Assembly (NCBI RefSeq): GCF_017982655.1 | Contig: NZ_JABXYX010000002.1 | Coordinates: 25,568-89,567, forward strand | From: Brasilonema sp. CT11 | GTDB taxonomy: Bacteria > Cyanobacteriota > Cyanobacteriia > Cyanobacteriales > Nostocaceae | Direction of reading: 5' to 3' | DNA: 64,000 nucleotides | Shown: one piece after another, positions 26,682 to 35,516 of the stretch | Numbering within the stretch: the first letter of the stretch is position 1 | Layout: each line of letters starts with the position of its first letter | Translations under genes and position numbers: made by a program | Notes under the pieces: model-generated | Told to the model about the DNA's origin: nothing | Databases searched by the model: none | Seen by the model: the letters and a program-made list of their open reading frames with translations, nothing else

Positions 26682-29006
26682 ATGCCAGAACAACAGTGGA
26701 TTCTTGCGACAACTGAACAACCCCCCGAATGGTTTATCCAAGCGGTGAAGCAATATGCACCTGCATCGGGTGGACATTTTGCCGCGCAGTTGTTGTGGCA
26801 ACGAGGAATACGAGAAAATACACAATTAGGCGCTTTTGTCAATTCACAAGCTTATCAAGCTGCGAGTCCATTTGAGTTTGGGCAAGAGATGCATCTGGCG
26901 GTGGAACGGTTGCAACAAGCACGAGATGCTGGGGAAAAAGTTGCTATTTGGGGAGACTTTGACGCTGACGGTATCACGTCTACGGCTGTTCTGTGGGATG
27001 GTTTGGGACAATTTTTTGCTCAAAATACGCAGCTTGTTTATTACATTCCTAATCGCTTAACTGAATCTCATGGCTTGAATTATCAAGGAATTGATAAGCT
27101 TGCAAAACAGGGCTTTCAGTTGATTGTGACTTGCGATACTGGCAGTACAAATATTAATGAAATTATTTATGCTAAGCAGTTAGGTGTAGATGTTATAGTC
27201 ACAGACCATCACACTTTACCTGCACAACGTCCCCCTGTAACGGCAATTATTAACCCTCGCTATTTGAGCGAAACACATCAACTGTTTCATCTTTCTGGGG
27301 TGGCGGTGGCTTACAAGTTGGTGGAAGCTTTTTATCAAACTCTGCCAAATGTCCCGCAACAACCGCTAGAGGATTTGTTGGATTTAGTTGCAGTTGGACT
27401 GATTGCTGATTTGGTGCAGTTGAGTGGAGATTGTCGCTATTTGGCACAGTTGGGAATTGGGCGACTGCAAGAGGATTTTAAGAAAACACCAGATAAGAGG
27501 CGGCGTCCGGGTGTCGGGCGGCTGTTGGAATTATGTCAGAAAAGTGGCGATCGCCCCACAGATATTTCCTTTGGTTTAGGTCCGCGAATTAACGCTGTCA
27601 GCCGCATTCAAGGCGATGCTTCTTTTTGCGTGGAATTACTAACAAGTCGTGCTCAAGAGCGTGTGAAAGAACTTGCAGAAGTCACAGAATTAGCAAACAC
27701 CCGTCGCAAGTCTTTGCAGAAAGATGTTGCTGGGCAAGTTGCGCAAAAACTCTCCAAAATGGACTTATCAACCACCAGCGTTATTGTCTTGGAAGATCCT
27801 CAATGGGCTATTGGTGTTTTGGGGTTAGTTGCAGGACAAGTCGCACAGGAGACAGGACGCCCGACGATTCTTTTGAGTACAGAGGTAGCCGGGGAGCAAG
27901 GGAGCAATTCATCTTCTCTTTTGGCTAGGGGTTCGGCGCGATCAGTAAACTCGGTTGATTTATACCAATTAGTAAAAGACCAAGCACATTTGTTGCATCG
28001 ATTTGGTGGACATCCTTATGCAGCAGGGTTAAGTCTTCCAGTAGAAAATGTACCTTTATTTACACAGGCAATTAACCAGAGGTTACGTCAATCTCTGGGA
28101 GGAGCAAACCTAACACCAACTGTACAAGCTGACTTGGCTGTAACAGTAGCAGATTTGGGGAAAGATTTATTTTTGGAACTGAAGCTGCTAGAACCTTGTG
28201 GAATGGGGAACCCAGTTCCGAAACTTTTGATTGAAAATTGCTGGTTTGAAAATGCTTGGCATCGCAATCAGCAAGATTCGCAGGGGAAAAAGGTACAGTA
28301 CATAAAAGCCGAGTTTGATATTCGAGATGACTCGACGAGAAATCCTTTTCCTGGCGTGTGGTGGGGACACTATAAAGATGAATTACCTCCCGGACGATCT
28401 GACTGTATCGCAGAACTGGACTACAACACCTTTAAAAAACGCTATGAAATCCGACTGATAGCTGTTCGTTCCCGGACAAACTCAGCACTGAATACGCAGC
28501 ATGCAGGACTCATTTTAGATTTACGCAACCAACCATTAGAAAAAGACTTAGCACTGACTACTCAGCATTCAGCACTCATACTGCAAGAGTGTCCAACAAG
28601 TTGGGACGATTTACGCGGACATTTGAGGCGATCGCTTCACAACCAACAACCCCTCGTGCTTGCTTGGTTGAAACCAAATCCCCAACCACCACAACAAATC
28701 TGGCTTACCCTTGTAGGAATTGCCAAATATCTAGGCCGCACAAATCAACCTGTTACCCGTATCCAGTTATTAGAAAAACTTAGTATTAACGACCAAACCT
28801 TACTTTTCGGGTTAAGAAGTTTGAGATACTTAGGTTTTAATATCTCACGTCAAGACCGTATGTTGGTTTTCACTCAGCACTCTACCATTGAAACAACTCA
28901 AGCAGAAGCTGCTGTGGAAAAATTTTTAGCTGCCGTTCGGGAAGAACAATTTCAGCGACAGTATTTTGCGGAAGTTCCGTTATCTATAATTGAGGCGATC
29001 GCGTAA
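26682..29006 (+). CDS. recJ: Single-stranded-DNA-specific exonuclease RecJ
   Basis: 774 aa, long for RecJ. The DHH phosphoesterase motifs are intact: WGDFDADGITSTAVL (motif I), TCDTGSTN (II) and VTDHHTLP (III, the DHH itself), then GLIADLVQL (IV). The DHHA1 region contains HRFGGHPYAAGLSL. RecJ degrades single strands 5' to 3' in recombination and mismatch repair. Between about residues 590 and 650 are two similar inserts (SALNTQHAGLILD and LALTTQHSALILQ) that look like an embedded repeat, and the C-terminus carries an extra helical domain. The nuclease and GNAT genes lie just upstream on the same strand. No ribosome binding site is obvious. Confidence 0.93.
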   Translation: MPEQQWILATTEQPPEWFIQAVKQYAPASGGHFAAQLLWQRGIRENTQLGAFVNSQAYQAASPFEFGQEMHLAVERLQQARDAGEKVAIWGDFDADGITSTAVLWDGLGQFFAQNTQLVYYIPNRLTESHGLNYQGIDKLAKQGFQLIVTCDTGSTNINEIIYAKQLGVDVIVTDHHTLPAQRPPVTAIINPRYLSETHQLFHLSGVAVAYKLVEAFYQTLPNVPQQPLEDLLDLVAVGLIADLVQLSGDCRYLAQLGIGRLQEDFKKTPDKRRRPGVGRLLELCQKSGDRPTDISFGLGPRINAVSRIQGDASFCVELLTSRAQERVKELAEVTELANTRRKSLQKDVAGQVAQKLSKMDLSTTSVIVLEDPQWAIGVLGLVAGQVAQETGRPTILLSTEVAGEQGSNSSSLLARGSARSVNSVDLYQLVKDQAHLLHRFGGHPYAAGLSLPVENVPLFTQAINQRLRQSLGGANLTPTVQADLAVTVADLGKDLFLELKLLEPCGMGNPVPKLLIENCWFENAWHRNQQDSQGKKVQYIKAEFDIRDDSTRNPFPGVWWGHYKDELPPGRSDCIAELDYNTFKKRYEIRLIAVRSRTNSALNTQHAGLILDLRNQPLEKDLALTTQHSALILQECPTSWDDLRGHLRRSLHNQQPLVLAWLKPNPQPPQQIWLTLVGIAKYLGRTNQPVTRIQLLEKLSINDQTLLFGLRSLRYLGFNISRQDRMLVFTQHSTIETTQAEAAVEKFLAAVREEQFQRQYFAEVPLSIIEAIA

Positions 29007-29052
29007 GCACACGCTTAATTCCCTAATTCGCTTAAAAAAGTATTTCAATCTA

Positions 29053-29290
29053 CTAAAAAATTAGTTCCAGTTGTTTAGTCCATTTTAACTCGTGTCCGCC
29101 ACCATGCCAAAGACAATCGGAATTTGGGGTGTCGCTCACAGGTTCCATTGTGGGATAATACCCGCGATTGATTTGATGGGCGGCTGTGCTCCATCTCACA
29201 TTAAGTTACATGCAAGGAGGCGGTCAAACACTTCACCGGGGCAGTTAGAGTTGCCGTTGTAGGTTTCTTCAATGGGTTTTTCCAACTTAT
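29053..29290 (-). pseudogene. Decayed gene fragment of unknown family
   Basis: Read on the minus strand, one frame gives KPIEETYNGNSNCPGEVF and NLM then a stop. One frameshift away, the reading continues RWSTAAHQINRGYYPTMEPV and, after 10 more residues, CLWHGGGHELKWTKQLEL to TAG at 29053-29055. The two parts together look like one coding sequence broken by a frameshift. I do not recognise the family. Confidence 0.4.
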
Positions 29291-29356
29291 AAGTAGCAGA
29301 TTATAGGGGAACAGCGATCGCATCATTATAAAAATATAACTTTTATTGAAAAAATA

Positions 29357-31711
29357 ATGCCGACTCACCAGCAACTCAAACAACTACGAGATGCATTAAT
29401 CAGTGCCTTTCCCGAAAGGTCATTGCTGGAACAATTGTTATATTTTGAGTTAGAAAAAAATTTAAACCAAATCACTCAGGATAGCAATTTACAAACCATT
29501 GTCTTCCAATTGATACAAACGGCACAAGCTCAAGGATGGCTTGTTGATCTAGTTCGCGCTGCACGAAAAGAAAACCCTGGAAACTTGGAGTTAGCAGCTA
29601 TTGCCAAAGAATTGTTGCCATCAGAAACACCCCTTATTCTCTTGCAAAAGTCAACTAATCCTGTTTCCTTGCCAGAACCAAGTACTCGGCAGCAGAAAAT
29701 TTTGATTTTGGCAGCAAATCCAAAAAATACCAGTAGACTGCGTTTAGACGAGGAGTTACGTGAAATTGAACAAGGTCTACAAAGGGCACGGCAACGCGAG
29801 CAATTTGAAATCAAGCTAGCGTTGGCAGTCCGTTCTAGAGATATTCATCGCTCTATTTTGGATTTCAAGCCAAGTATCGTTCACTTCTCCGGACATGGAG
29901 CAGGACTTAACGGTCTTATTTTCGAGGATGAAACAGGGCAAGCAAAGCTGGTAGATGCTTTGGCTCAAGCTAAACTATTTAAGCTGTTTGCCAATCAGGT
30001 CAAATGTGTAGTCCTTAATGCATGTTATTCAGAGATTCAAGCCAAGGCGATGGCTCAACATATTGATTACGTCATTGGAATGAGCCAAGCAGTTGGGGAT
30101 AAAGCAGCCATTGAATTCGCGGTTGGTTTTTATGATGCTTTGGGTGCTGGAAAATCCATTGAATTTGCTTATGAACTCGGTTGCACGCTGATTCAGATTC
30201 AAGGAATTCCAGAAGAAGTGACTCCTAAGCTGTTTGATAAAAAACAGTTGGATTTAGAATTCATAACTCCTTACCCCAATGCTTTAGAACCGCAGTTTGG
30301 TAGTAATGATATTGTTCAAGGGGACTTTTTGTTTCAAGAACACATTACTTTAGCCTACATACCTATTTGGCTTTCTCAAGAAAGTTTCACATCTATGCTA
30401 TGTGAAGGGAGTAGAGATGTAGAGGCAAAGTTCTTTGTACCTGGTTGTGGGTTTACTAAAGAATTGCTCAAAGTTGAAGATCGCATTATCCATCCATCTA
30501 AGTTCTGGAGTGAGATTCGTCGGTTTCAGGAAATAGATGCTGGGAGTCCTGGTACATATAGACGGTTTATTGTTGTTGCAACAGGAATTTCCAGGGATTT
30601 AGAGCCACTTGTGAATGAATTGCGTCGTGTCCGTAATTATCAAGATTTTTCCCAAGAAAACTTTACTATCAAAGATAATTCATTTCGAGATTACATTCAG
30701 ATTATTACAGGAATAAAAGGTACAGATCAAGATGCCTTTTTTATTTTTAATAAAGTTATTATTGATATAGATTGGAATAATGTAAAAAATCATAGTGAGG
30801 CAATATTTAAGCAGTATTTAGTCGATAATTTGCCTGAAGATGATGAGTTATCTAATAATATTTTAGATACGATTTATAATCATATTGTTAAATTTATACG
30901 ATCACGAAAAAATCATAATATTACCAGGAAAGAGATAGAGACAAAATTAAGAGATAAAATTCCTTCTAATCAACAGCCACCTCTGCGCCCTATTTTAATT
31001 TATACAGCAACGGAACCTAAAGATAATCCAGATCATCCTGGTCTGCATTTTGACTGGGCGTCCTTTTCTGGTGGCGAGACTCGTGCGATCGCTCCACCGC
31101 AAGAATGGAATCGTCTCCTAATTGAACTACAAAAGACTCGAAGTTGGATTGAAAAATATAGAAATACTAAGCGAATTAGGCTAGCTGGCAATCGGCGTTT
31201 GATACCGTGTCTTGCAATCGGCTCTGTCTTTTCAGCGGTAAGAGGTTACTCTATTGAAATGGAACATCGTGAAGAAGTATGGCCAACAGATGCTCATCCC
31301 ACCCATGAAACCCCTGATTATCCTCTGTCTCATCAGATTGTAGGGGAAACAGGAACTCGCCTCGTTGTTAGCATGAGCATAGGTATTCGTCGAGATATCA
31401 CTTCTGAAGTGGAAGCTAATCTGGAGAAATATGAGCTAACGGGTACACCACTACTTCATATTAAAGCAGAGCAGCCTATTACTTCCCCACAACAGATAAA
31501 TGTTGCTGTTGGAAATATAAAAAAATTGATTGTAGATAACTTAGTACGTATAGGTGGTAAAGAAATCCATTTATTTTTTGCAGGACCTGCTCATCTTGCC
31601 CTCTTTTTGGGTCATCGCTTAGATGCTACAGCGCCAATCACTTGCTACGCATGGGTAGCTACTGGTCAGTACTCTAAAACACTCCAACTCTTTTCGGGAA
31701 TTACCAAGTAG
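29357..31711 (+). CDS. EAD1-CHAT-SAVED effector (CBASS-like caspase-family protease)
   Basis: 784 aa with three recognisable modules. Residues 1-90 match effector-associated domain 1 (LRDALISAFPERSLLEQLLYF, VDLVRAARKENPGN), a death-type adaptor. Residues about 112-300 form a CHAT/caspase-like protease (ILILAANP at its start) with His180 in HFSGHG and Cys223 in LNACYS, a complete dyad. Residues 320-540 are a mixed linker (RRFIVVATGISRDLEPLVNE) of the kind seen before SAVED domains. Residues 545-784 are SAVED, ending HLFFAGPAHLALFLGHRLDA and CYAWV. SAVED binds cyclic oligonucleotides; SAVED-CHAT proteases are known effectors. It converges on the E2/CD-NTase operon with 31 bp between stops. The target is unknown. 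Confidence 0.87.
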   Translation: MPTHQQLKQLRDALISAFPERSLLEQLLYFELEKNLNQITQDSNLQTIVFQLIQTAQAQGWLVDLVRAARKENPGNLELAAIAKELLPSETPLILLQKSTNPVSLPEPSTRQQKILILAANPKNTSRLRLDEELREIEQGLQRARQREQFEIKLALAVRSRDIHRSILDFKPSIVHFSGHGAGLNGLIFEDETGQAKLVDALAQAKLFKLFANQVKCVVLNACYSEIQAKAMAQHIDYVIGMSQAVGDKAAIEFAVGFYDALGAGKSIEFAYELGCTLIQIQGIPEEVTPKLFDKKQLDLEFITPYPNALEPQFGSNDIVQGDFLFQEHITLAYIPIWLSQESFTSMLCEGSRDVEAKFFVPGCGFTKELLKVEDRIIHPSKFWSEIRRFQEIDAGSPGTYRRFIVVATGISRDLEPLVNELRRVRNYQDFSQENFTIKDNSFRDYIQIITGIKGTDQDAFFIFNKVIIDIDWNNVKNHSEAIFKQYLVDNLPEDDELSNNILDTIYNHIVKFIRSRKNHNITRKEIETKLRDKIPSNQQPPLRPILIYTATEPKDNPDHPGLHFDWASFSGGETRAIAPPQEWNRLLIELQKTRSWIEKYRNTKRIRLAGNRRLIPCLAIGSVFSAVRGYSIEMEHREEVWPTDAHPTHETPDYPLSHQIVGETGTRLVVSMSIGIRRDITSEVEANLEKYELTGTPLLHIKAEQPITSPQQINVAVGNIKKLIVDNLVRIGGKEIHLFFAGPAHLALFLGHRLDATAPITCYAWVATGQYSKTLQLFSGITK

Positions 31712-31742
31712 GTTTGTTAAACCAAGCTAGTAATAGGTAAAA

Positions 31743-32234
31743 CTATTCAAGAGCAGAATTAGCAGTCCCATTGAGTAACTTTGAGTCTGAAGCATGTGAT
31801 GATGGTCCAAGCCATTCCCCGGTATCTAACCACAACTCATAATAGTAAAGCCAGAGTGCAGTCCACGGGATAATGGTTTCTGCGATGAGCATGTCTTTGC
31901 GCCAAGGTTTTTCTTTAGGATAGTAGAGGCAAAAACTTCCGTCTTTCCAAAGATGGGGAGCTTTTGGAGCTAAGGTAGGGAATATAACGTTTACAGTTGG
32001 GTAAGAGCTTAATCTGTAGCGTACCGCTACTCGATACTTTGGAGAAAACTGACGGGGTTGAAGGGTACCTCGCCATACGGCTACACTACGCTCTCGTCTG
32101 TAAATGAACCCAGGAAATCGGCGCAATATGTGCAAGCTTTGCAACCCCAAGTTTATTGTAGATTTTAGTTGAGAATATTCAGCCTTGCTCAGTCCCATGA
32201 AACTTAGTTGCAATTGTTGGTGTGTACATTCCAA
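31743..32234 (-). CDS. E2-like conjugating enzyme of a type II-short CBASS
   Basis: 163 aa. The central fold (about 45-145) has the E2 pattern: WRGTLQPRQFSPKYRVAVRY, YPTVNVIFPTLAP, then HLWKDGSFCLYYP with Cys102 at the expected catalytic place, and WTALWLYYYELWLDTGEW. Standalone E2 proteins beside CD-NTases define short type II CBASS, where E2 forms a thioester with the nucleotidyltransferase C-terminus without E1. The start at 32234 overlaps the end of the CD-NTase gene by 56 bp; an alternative ATG at 32198 reduces this to 20 bp. Either way the two genes are translationally coupled. No E1 or JAB gene is present. Confidence 0.8.
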   Translation of the reverse strand: MECTHQQLQLSFMGLSKAEYSQLKSTINLGLQSLHILRRFPGFIYRRERSVAVWRGTLQPRQFSPKYRVAVRYRLSSYPTVNVIFPTLAPKAPHLWKDGSFCLYYPKEKPWRKDMLIAETIIPWTALWLYYYELWLDTGEWLGPSSHASDSKLLNGTANSALE

Positions 32235-33279
32235 AAGCTGGCTGACTCAGCAAAACTAAACCTGTAGCGCTGACATATGATTTACCAGGAAGCCCTTTGT
32301 TGGCTGAATGAGCAGCTGCCACCTCCACATTTGATGGAAAGTATTCTTCTCCAAAAATTCTTTGCCAGTACTCAATCGCTGTCTCACGGTTATCAGTCTC
32401 AAGGGCTTTAGCTGCCCAGCCCCGTCCCTCATCAATTCGTCTCATCAAAGTTTCAAAGTGAGTGCGGCTCCAATTCCAAGATACATTATGACCGAGCATG
32501 GGATCGGGGATGTTAGGGGTCGCGTCATTACTAAGCCATAGAAGGTGATCGTACTGGCAGTGAATAGCATCCAAAAGCTCATGGAATAGGACTGCTAATG
32601 GCTTTGTCATATCCAAACTACCTTTTTGGATGTGGTAAATAAGCAAAGCTCCAAGCCAATAACTTTTGGGTTTACGATTTTTCATCTGATAGTCACGGAA
32701 GTGCTTCAGTAGCTTGCCAAGTGGTTTAACTTTGCAGTCGTGTTTTTTCTGTAGCTCATTAAGTAGGTTGATATAACCGATAGGATGAGATCGTATCCAC
32801 TTGTTAAATCCTCGATCTGGAACGTAAAGCACACTCTCGAATCCATCCGGTGCAATGCAAGGAACGAAGTCTAGGTGGAAATCTTTGTCTTTGAAGTAAA
32901 CATGGACAGATCGACGTGCCCGCTCAACCTCTATTTCTGCTTCTGCATATCCCTCATAGCCCAACGCCTCCGGTAAGCCATCAAGTAACTTCTTCATTTG
33001 TTGAATTAATCGCTTAGCCTCTGGTTCATTTGCTTTTGGATCACCAGGAACGCGAACTAGGGTATCTACGTCTTTAACATCGCCTGCTGCCATGTGTTGT
33101 GCGTAGGAACCTGCTAAACGACTGTGGGGCGCAACCGTGGGAAACTCTTTGCTTTCGGCAATATAATTACGGACTAGGGGTGGTAAATCGCGTGCAGCTT
33201 CAAGCCGTTCTTGCGGTGGTTGAATTTTTTTGAGTAGTTCTTCAAAATGTATTGTGAGTGGAAACATATATGTTTTCAT
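32179..33279 (-). CDS. CD-NTase (SMODS-type cyclic oligonucleotide synthase)
   Basis: 366 aa. The nucleotidyltransferase signature is intact: LAGSY (Gly57-Ser58), KDVD (Asp70 and Asp72) and FHLDFVP (Asp137), giving the metal-binding triad. An all-helical domain follows (YWLGALLIYHIQKGS). It would make a cyclic di- or trinucleotide alarm signal upon phage infection; the product cannot be told from sequence. The protein ends in ...HGTEQG, a C-terminal Gly as needed for conjugation by the adjacent E2. It is the first gene of a two-gene minus-strand operon, with about 400 bp of promoter DNA upstream. The effector that its product would activate is encoded convergently at 29357-31711. Confidence 0.87.
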   Translation of the reverse strand: MKTYMFPLTIHFEELLKKIQPPQERLEAARDLPPLVRNYIAESKEFPTVAPHSRLAGSYAQHMAAGDVKDVDTLVRVPGDPKANEPEAKRLIQQMKKLLDGLPEALGYEGYAEAEIEVERARRSVHVYFKDKDFHLDFVPCIAPDGFESVLYVPDRGFNKWIRSHPIGYINLLNELQKKHDCKVKPLGKLLKHFRDYQMKNRKPKSYWLGALLIYHIQKGSLDMTKPLAVLFHELLDAIHCQYDHLLWLSNDATPNIPDPMLGHNVSWNWSRTHFETLMRRIDEGRGWAAKALETDNRETAIEYWQRIFGEEYFPSNVEVAAAHSANKGLPGKSYVSATGLVLLSQPAFGMYTPTIATKFHGTEQG

Positions 33280-33682
33280 CTTATAAAATTTAATTATTTA
33301 TAGCGTGATGGAATGGTAATTTATTTTCAAGGTTGATTATTGCTAAAATCTAGACCTGTTTAGCGATAAAACTTACTAGCATTACCTATAATCCAAAACC
33401 AAATTCAGTGAAAATTAGCATAAATTAGATCCCCTAATTCCATTATGTAACACTCTATGACATTGTATTTTAATAGTTTTTTGATTCAATAAGAACAATT
33501 GTATTGGTAGTAAAAACCGTACGAAAGTTGGTAGTAATTTCACGATATAAAGCGCTATATGTTTTTAGCTTTTAAACAAAGCGTGAAAGTTTCTCACCTA
33601 GATAATTTTGTTAACTTAGAGTCAGAAAAAAAATCCGACTCATGCTCACTCTTGTCATTATTCTTAAGCAAAAGGAACTCCT
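33280..33682. other. Divergent promoter region of the CBASS operon
   Basis: AT-rich 400 bp between the CD-NTase start and the divergent 145-aa gene. No coding sequence. It should hold both promoters. No clear operator was identified. Confidence 0.5.
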
Positions 33683-34120
33683 ATGACACCTGAACAGCAA
33701 ATTCAGCACGAAATCGCCGAAAATTTGATTTGTATTGGTGAAGTCCTTTTTAGCGCACAAGCATGGAAGTTCTTCCAAAAACTAGGCAGAGGTTACCTTT
33801 ATATGCATAAAGTAATCCGGATAGAGCATACTGGTGGCAATAATTTTTCGGTGCTTGAAGGTGTATCGCAAACAGGAGACAGAATGCATTATGTTGCCAA
33901 AGGCACTCAAGCTTGGCAGATGATGAAACTCTCATCAGCAGCGGCGAGTCAACCAATATTGTATGCCCAATTTTACGCTTCAATCGACAACTACAACCCA
34001 AGCAAAGAGTATGTAGTAATAGTGGGTTTTAATTATGGTTCAGATGCTAGAGAATATTTCTTTTTAAGAAAACCAGAAATTCCTCCCCAGCAAGCTTTTA
34101 AAATTGTGAGCGATGTCTGA
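33683..34120 (+). CDS. Hypothetical protein, 145 aa, next to the CBASS operon
   Basis: AAAGGA lies six bases before the ATG, supporting a real gene. The protein is soluble, with an N-terminal helical stretch (MTPEQQIQHEIAENLICIGEVLF), a central beta-rich part (YMHKVIRIEHTGGNNFSVLEG, THYVAKG-like) and a Tyr/Phe-rich C-terminus (YVVIVGFNYGSDAREYFFL). I recognise no family. It is divergent from the CD-NTase gene. Whether it belongs to the defence locus is unknown. Confidence 0.55.
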   Translation: MTPEQQIQHEIAENLICIGEVLFSAQAWKFFQKLGRGYLYMHKVIRIEHTGGNNFSVLEGVSQTGDRMHYVAKGTQAWQMMKLSSAAASQPILYAQFYASIDNYNPSKEYVVIVGFNYGSDAREYFFLRKPEIPPQQAFKIVSDV

Positions 34121-34212
34121 CGACAAGCCGCTCCGCGTCTACGCCCACAGGAATTTGGCGTCGAATCACTCTAAGCTTATCGTAAAAATTTTTACTTTAT
34201 CCTCAATTTATC

Positions 34213-34905
34213 CTAACGGAGGTTGACATCCTCCTGGTGTTCACATTGAAAACCCCTAGACCTCCAAAAGTCAATACTTACGTCTGCTAATTTCATAACA
34301 TAAAAACATTTTGGTTGAATAATTCGACTTAACCCTGCCCATAACAAGCTACGCGTGACATCTAGTCCTGTTTTTGACCAAGATTCTCGATTACCTGGCA
34401 CACCTTGTTCTGGAACAATGTCTGTTTCTACCCAAATACCATGAACACCAAAAAGAATTTGTGCCATCCATTTTGCACGCGGGAAGTGTGTTTGAGAACT
34501 AATCAGCTTCACCTTGTGAACTCCCCAACGACGTAGGATGGGAATCGAATAGTAAAAATTACCAAACGTAGAATCCGCACACTTTTCCAACCAAACGTTT
34601 TGCAGTCTCTGGGGCGCTAGGCGTTGAAAAACCAGCAAAATGCACGGATCGGGAGAACCCCGAGAAATTAAAATAGGGGTTTGTGGATATTGTTGTGCTA
34701 ACTCAGCAACATAAATTTCCCGACGAATACTGCCACCGAGTACAAAAAAGGCATCTACTTGCCTAGAAGATGCAGAAATAATGGTTACAGTGTTAAAAAC
34801 TACCCAGCTAAGCAATACGAGACACAATCCCAAAGCGAGTCTTCGCAAAAATTGCCGTTTTTTGTGGAACCGCTCTGACACTGAATTAGGTTGGCTGTTT
34901 GTCAC
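34213..34905 (-). CDS. DUF218 / YdcF-SanA-like membrane protein
   Basis: 230 aa. One N-terminal transmembrane helix (LALGLCLVLLSWVVFNTVTI) is followed by the DUF218 fold: VDAFFVLGGSIRREIYVAELAQ, TPILISRGS, CADSTFGNFYYSIPILRRWGVHKVKLISSQTHFPRA. Relatives such as SanA and ElyC influence envelope polysaccharide or peptidoglycan precursor metabolism in enterobacteria; the reaction is unknown. The N-in/C-out layout places the domain in the periplasm (inference). Start is GTG at 34905 with no clear ribosome binding site. Confidence 0.78.
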   Translation of the reverse strand: MTNSQPNSVSERFHKKRQFLRRLALGLCLVLLSWVVFNTVTIISASSRQVDAFFVLGGSIRREIYVAELAQQYPQTPILISRGSPDPCILLVFQRLAPQRLQNVWLEKCADSTFGNFYYSIPILRRWGVHKVKLISSQTHFPRAKWMAQILFGVHGIWVETDIVPEQGVPGNRESWSKTGLDVTRSLLWAGLSRIIQPKCFYVMKLADVSIDFWRSRGFQCEHQEDVNLR

Positions 34906-34919
34906 TCGCTTCGCTCAAA

Positions 34920-34947
34920 TTCAAAATTCAAAATTCAAAGTTCAAAA
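34920..34947. repeat. TTCAAAA heptamer array
   Basis: Four consecutive TTCAAAA-type units, a common cyanobacterial short tandem repeat. Confidence 0.9.
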
Positions 34948-35243
34948 TTAAGAACCCCATCGATTTGGGGGACTTGAAACAAGGACGCCGTATCAAGCGC
35001 GCTGTGCGTAGGCGTGAAAACATTTTTTACATTCTCCATAAATAAATTTAGGGGCTTGTATCCTTTTTGTTCGATCACTTTAGGTGTGTGCTCAGTACTC
35101 AATACAAGCTTTTTTGTATCATCAGCAATACCAGTTGAAGCAGCGAAGTACACATTTCCATAAGAAGGTTAACTCTATGAATGATGAGGTGTACTATAAA
35201 ACTCCTCCAAAAATTTTTGCTGAGCTAGGTAGAATTATCTTCA

Positions 35244-35271
35244 CTGTTCCCTGTTCCCTGTTCCCTGTTCC
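35244..35271. repeat. CTGTTCC heptamer array
   Basis: Four perfect CTGTTCC units followed by CT. Confidence 0.9.
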
Positions 35272-35516
35272 CTATAAGTGCTATTTTAAGCAATTTTGCC
35301 GGATTGGATAGCACTGCTGATGAAACCATCATATGGTGGCACTTAGCTGCAGGAAAAGTAAGCTAAAGTAAAGAAGCTGTTTGAACAATATGCAGTTTTC
35401 TCAAAAAACATCAAGGAAAAGTGATGAACAAAGCATAATCAAGAAGAAAAGCTTATAAATTCCTGCAAAGTCAGATTGCTACACTGTCAACAATACAATT
35501 ATTCTAGTCAAGATAC

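Larger units (their letters stand above)
34906..35516. other. Intergenic region with two heptamer arrays
   Basis: About 610 bp with no supported gene. TTCAAAA occurs four times at 34920-34947 (one unit TTCAAAG). CTGTTCC occurs four times at 35244-35271. A weak GTG ORF on the minus strand (34935-35153) overlaps the first array and is rejected. Confidence 0.6.

Noticed and set aside
34935-35153. 72-codon ORF on the minus strand
   Set aside because: GTG start without a ribosome binding site and its end lies in the TTCAAAA array.
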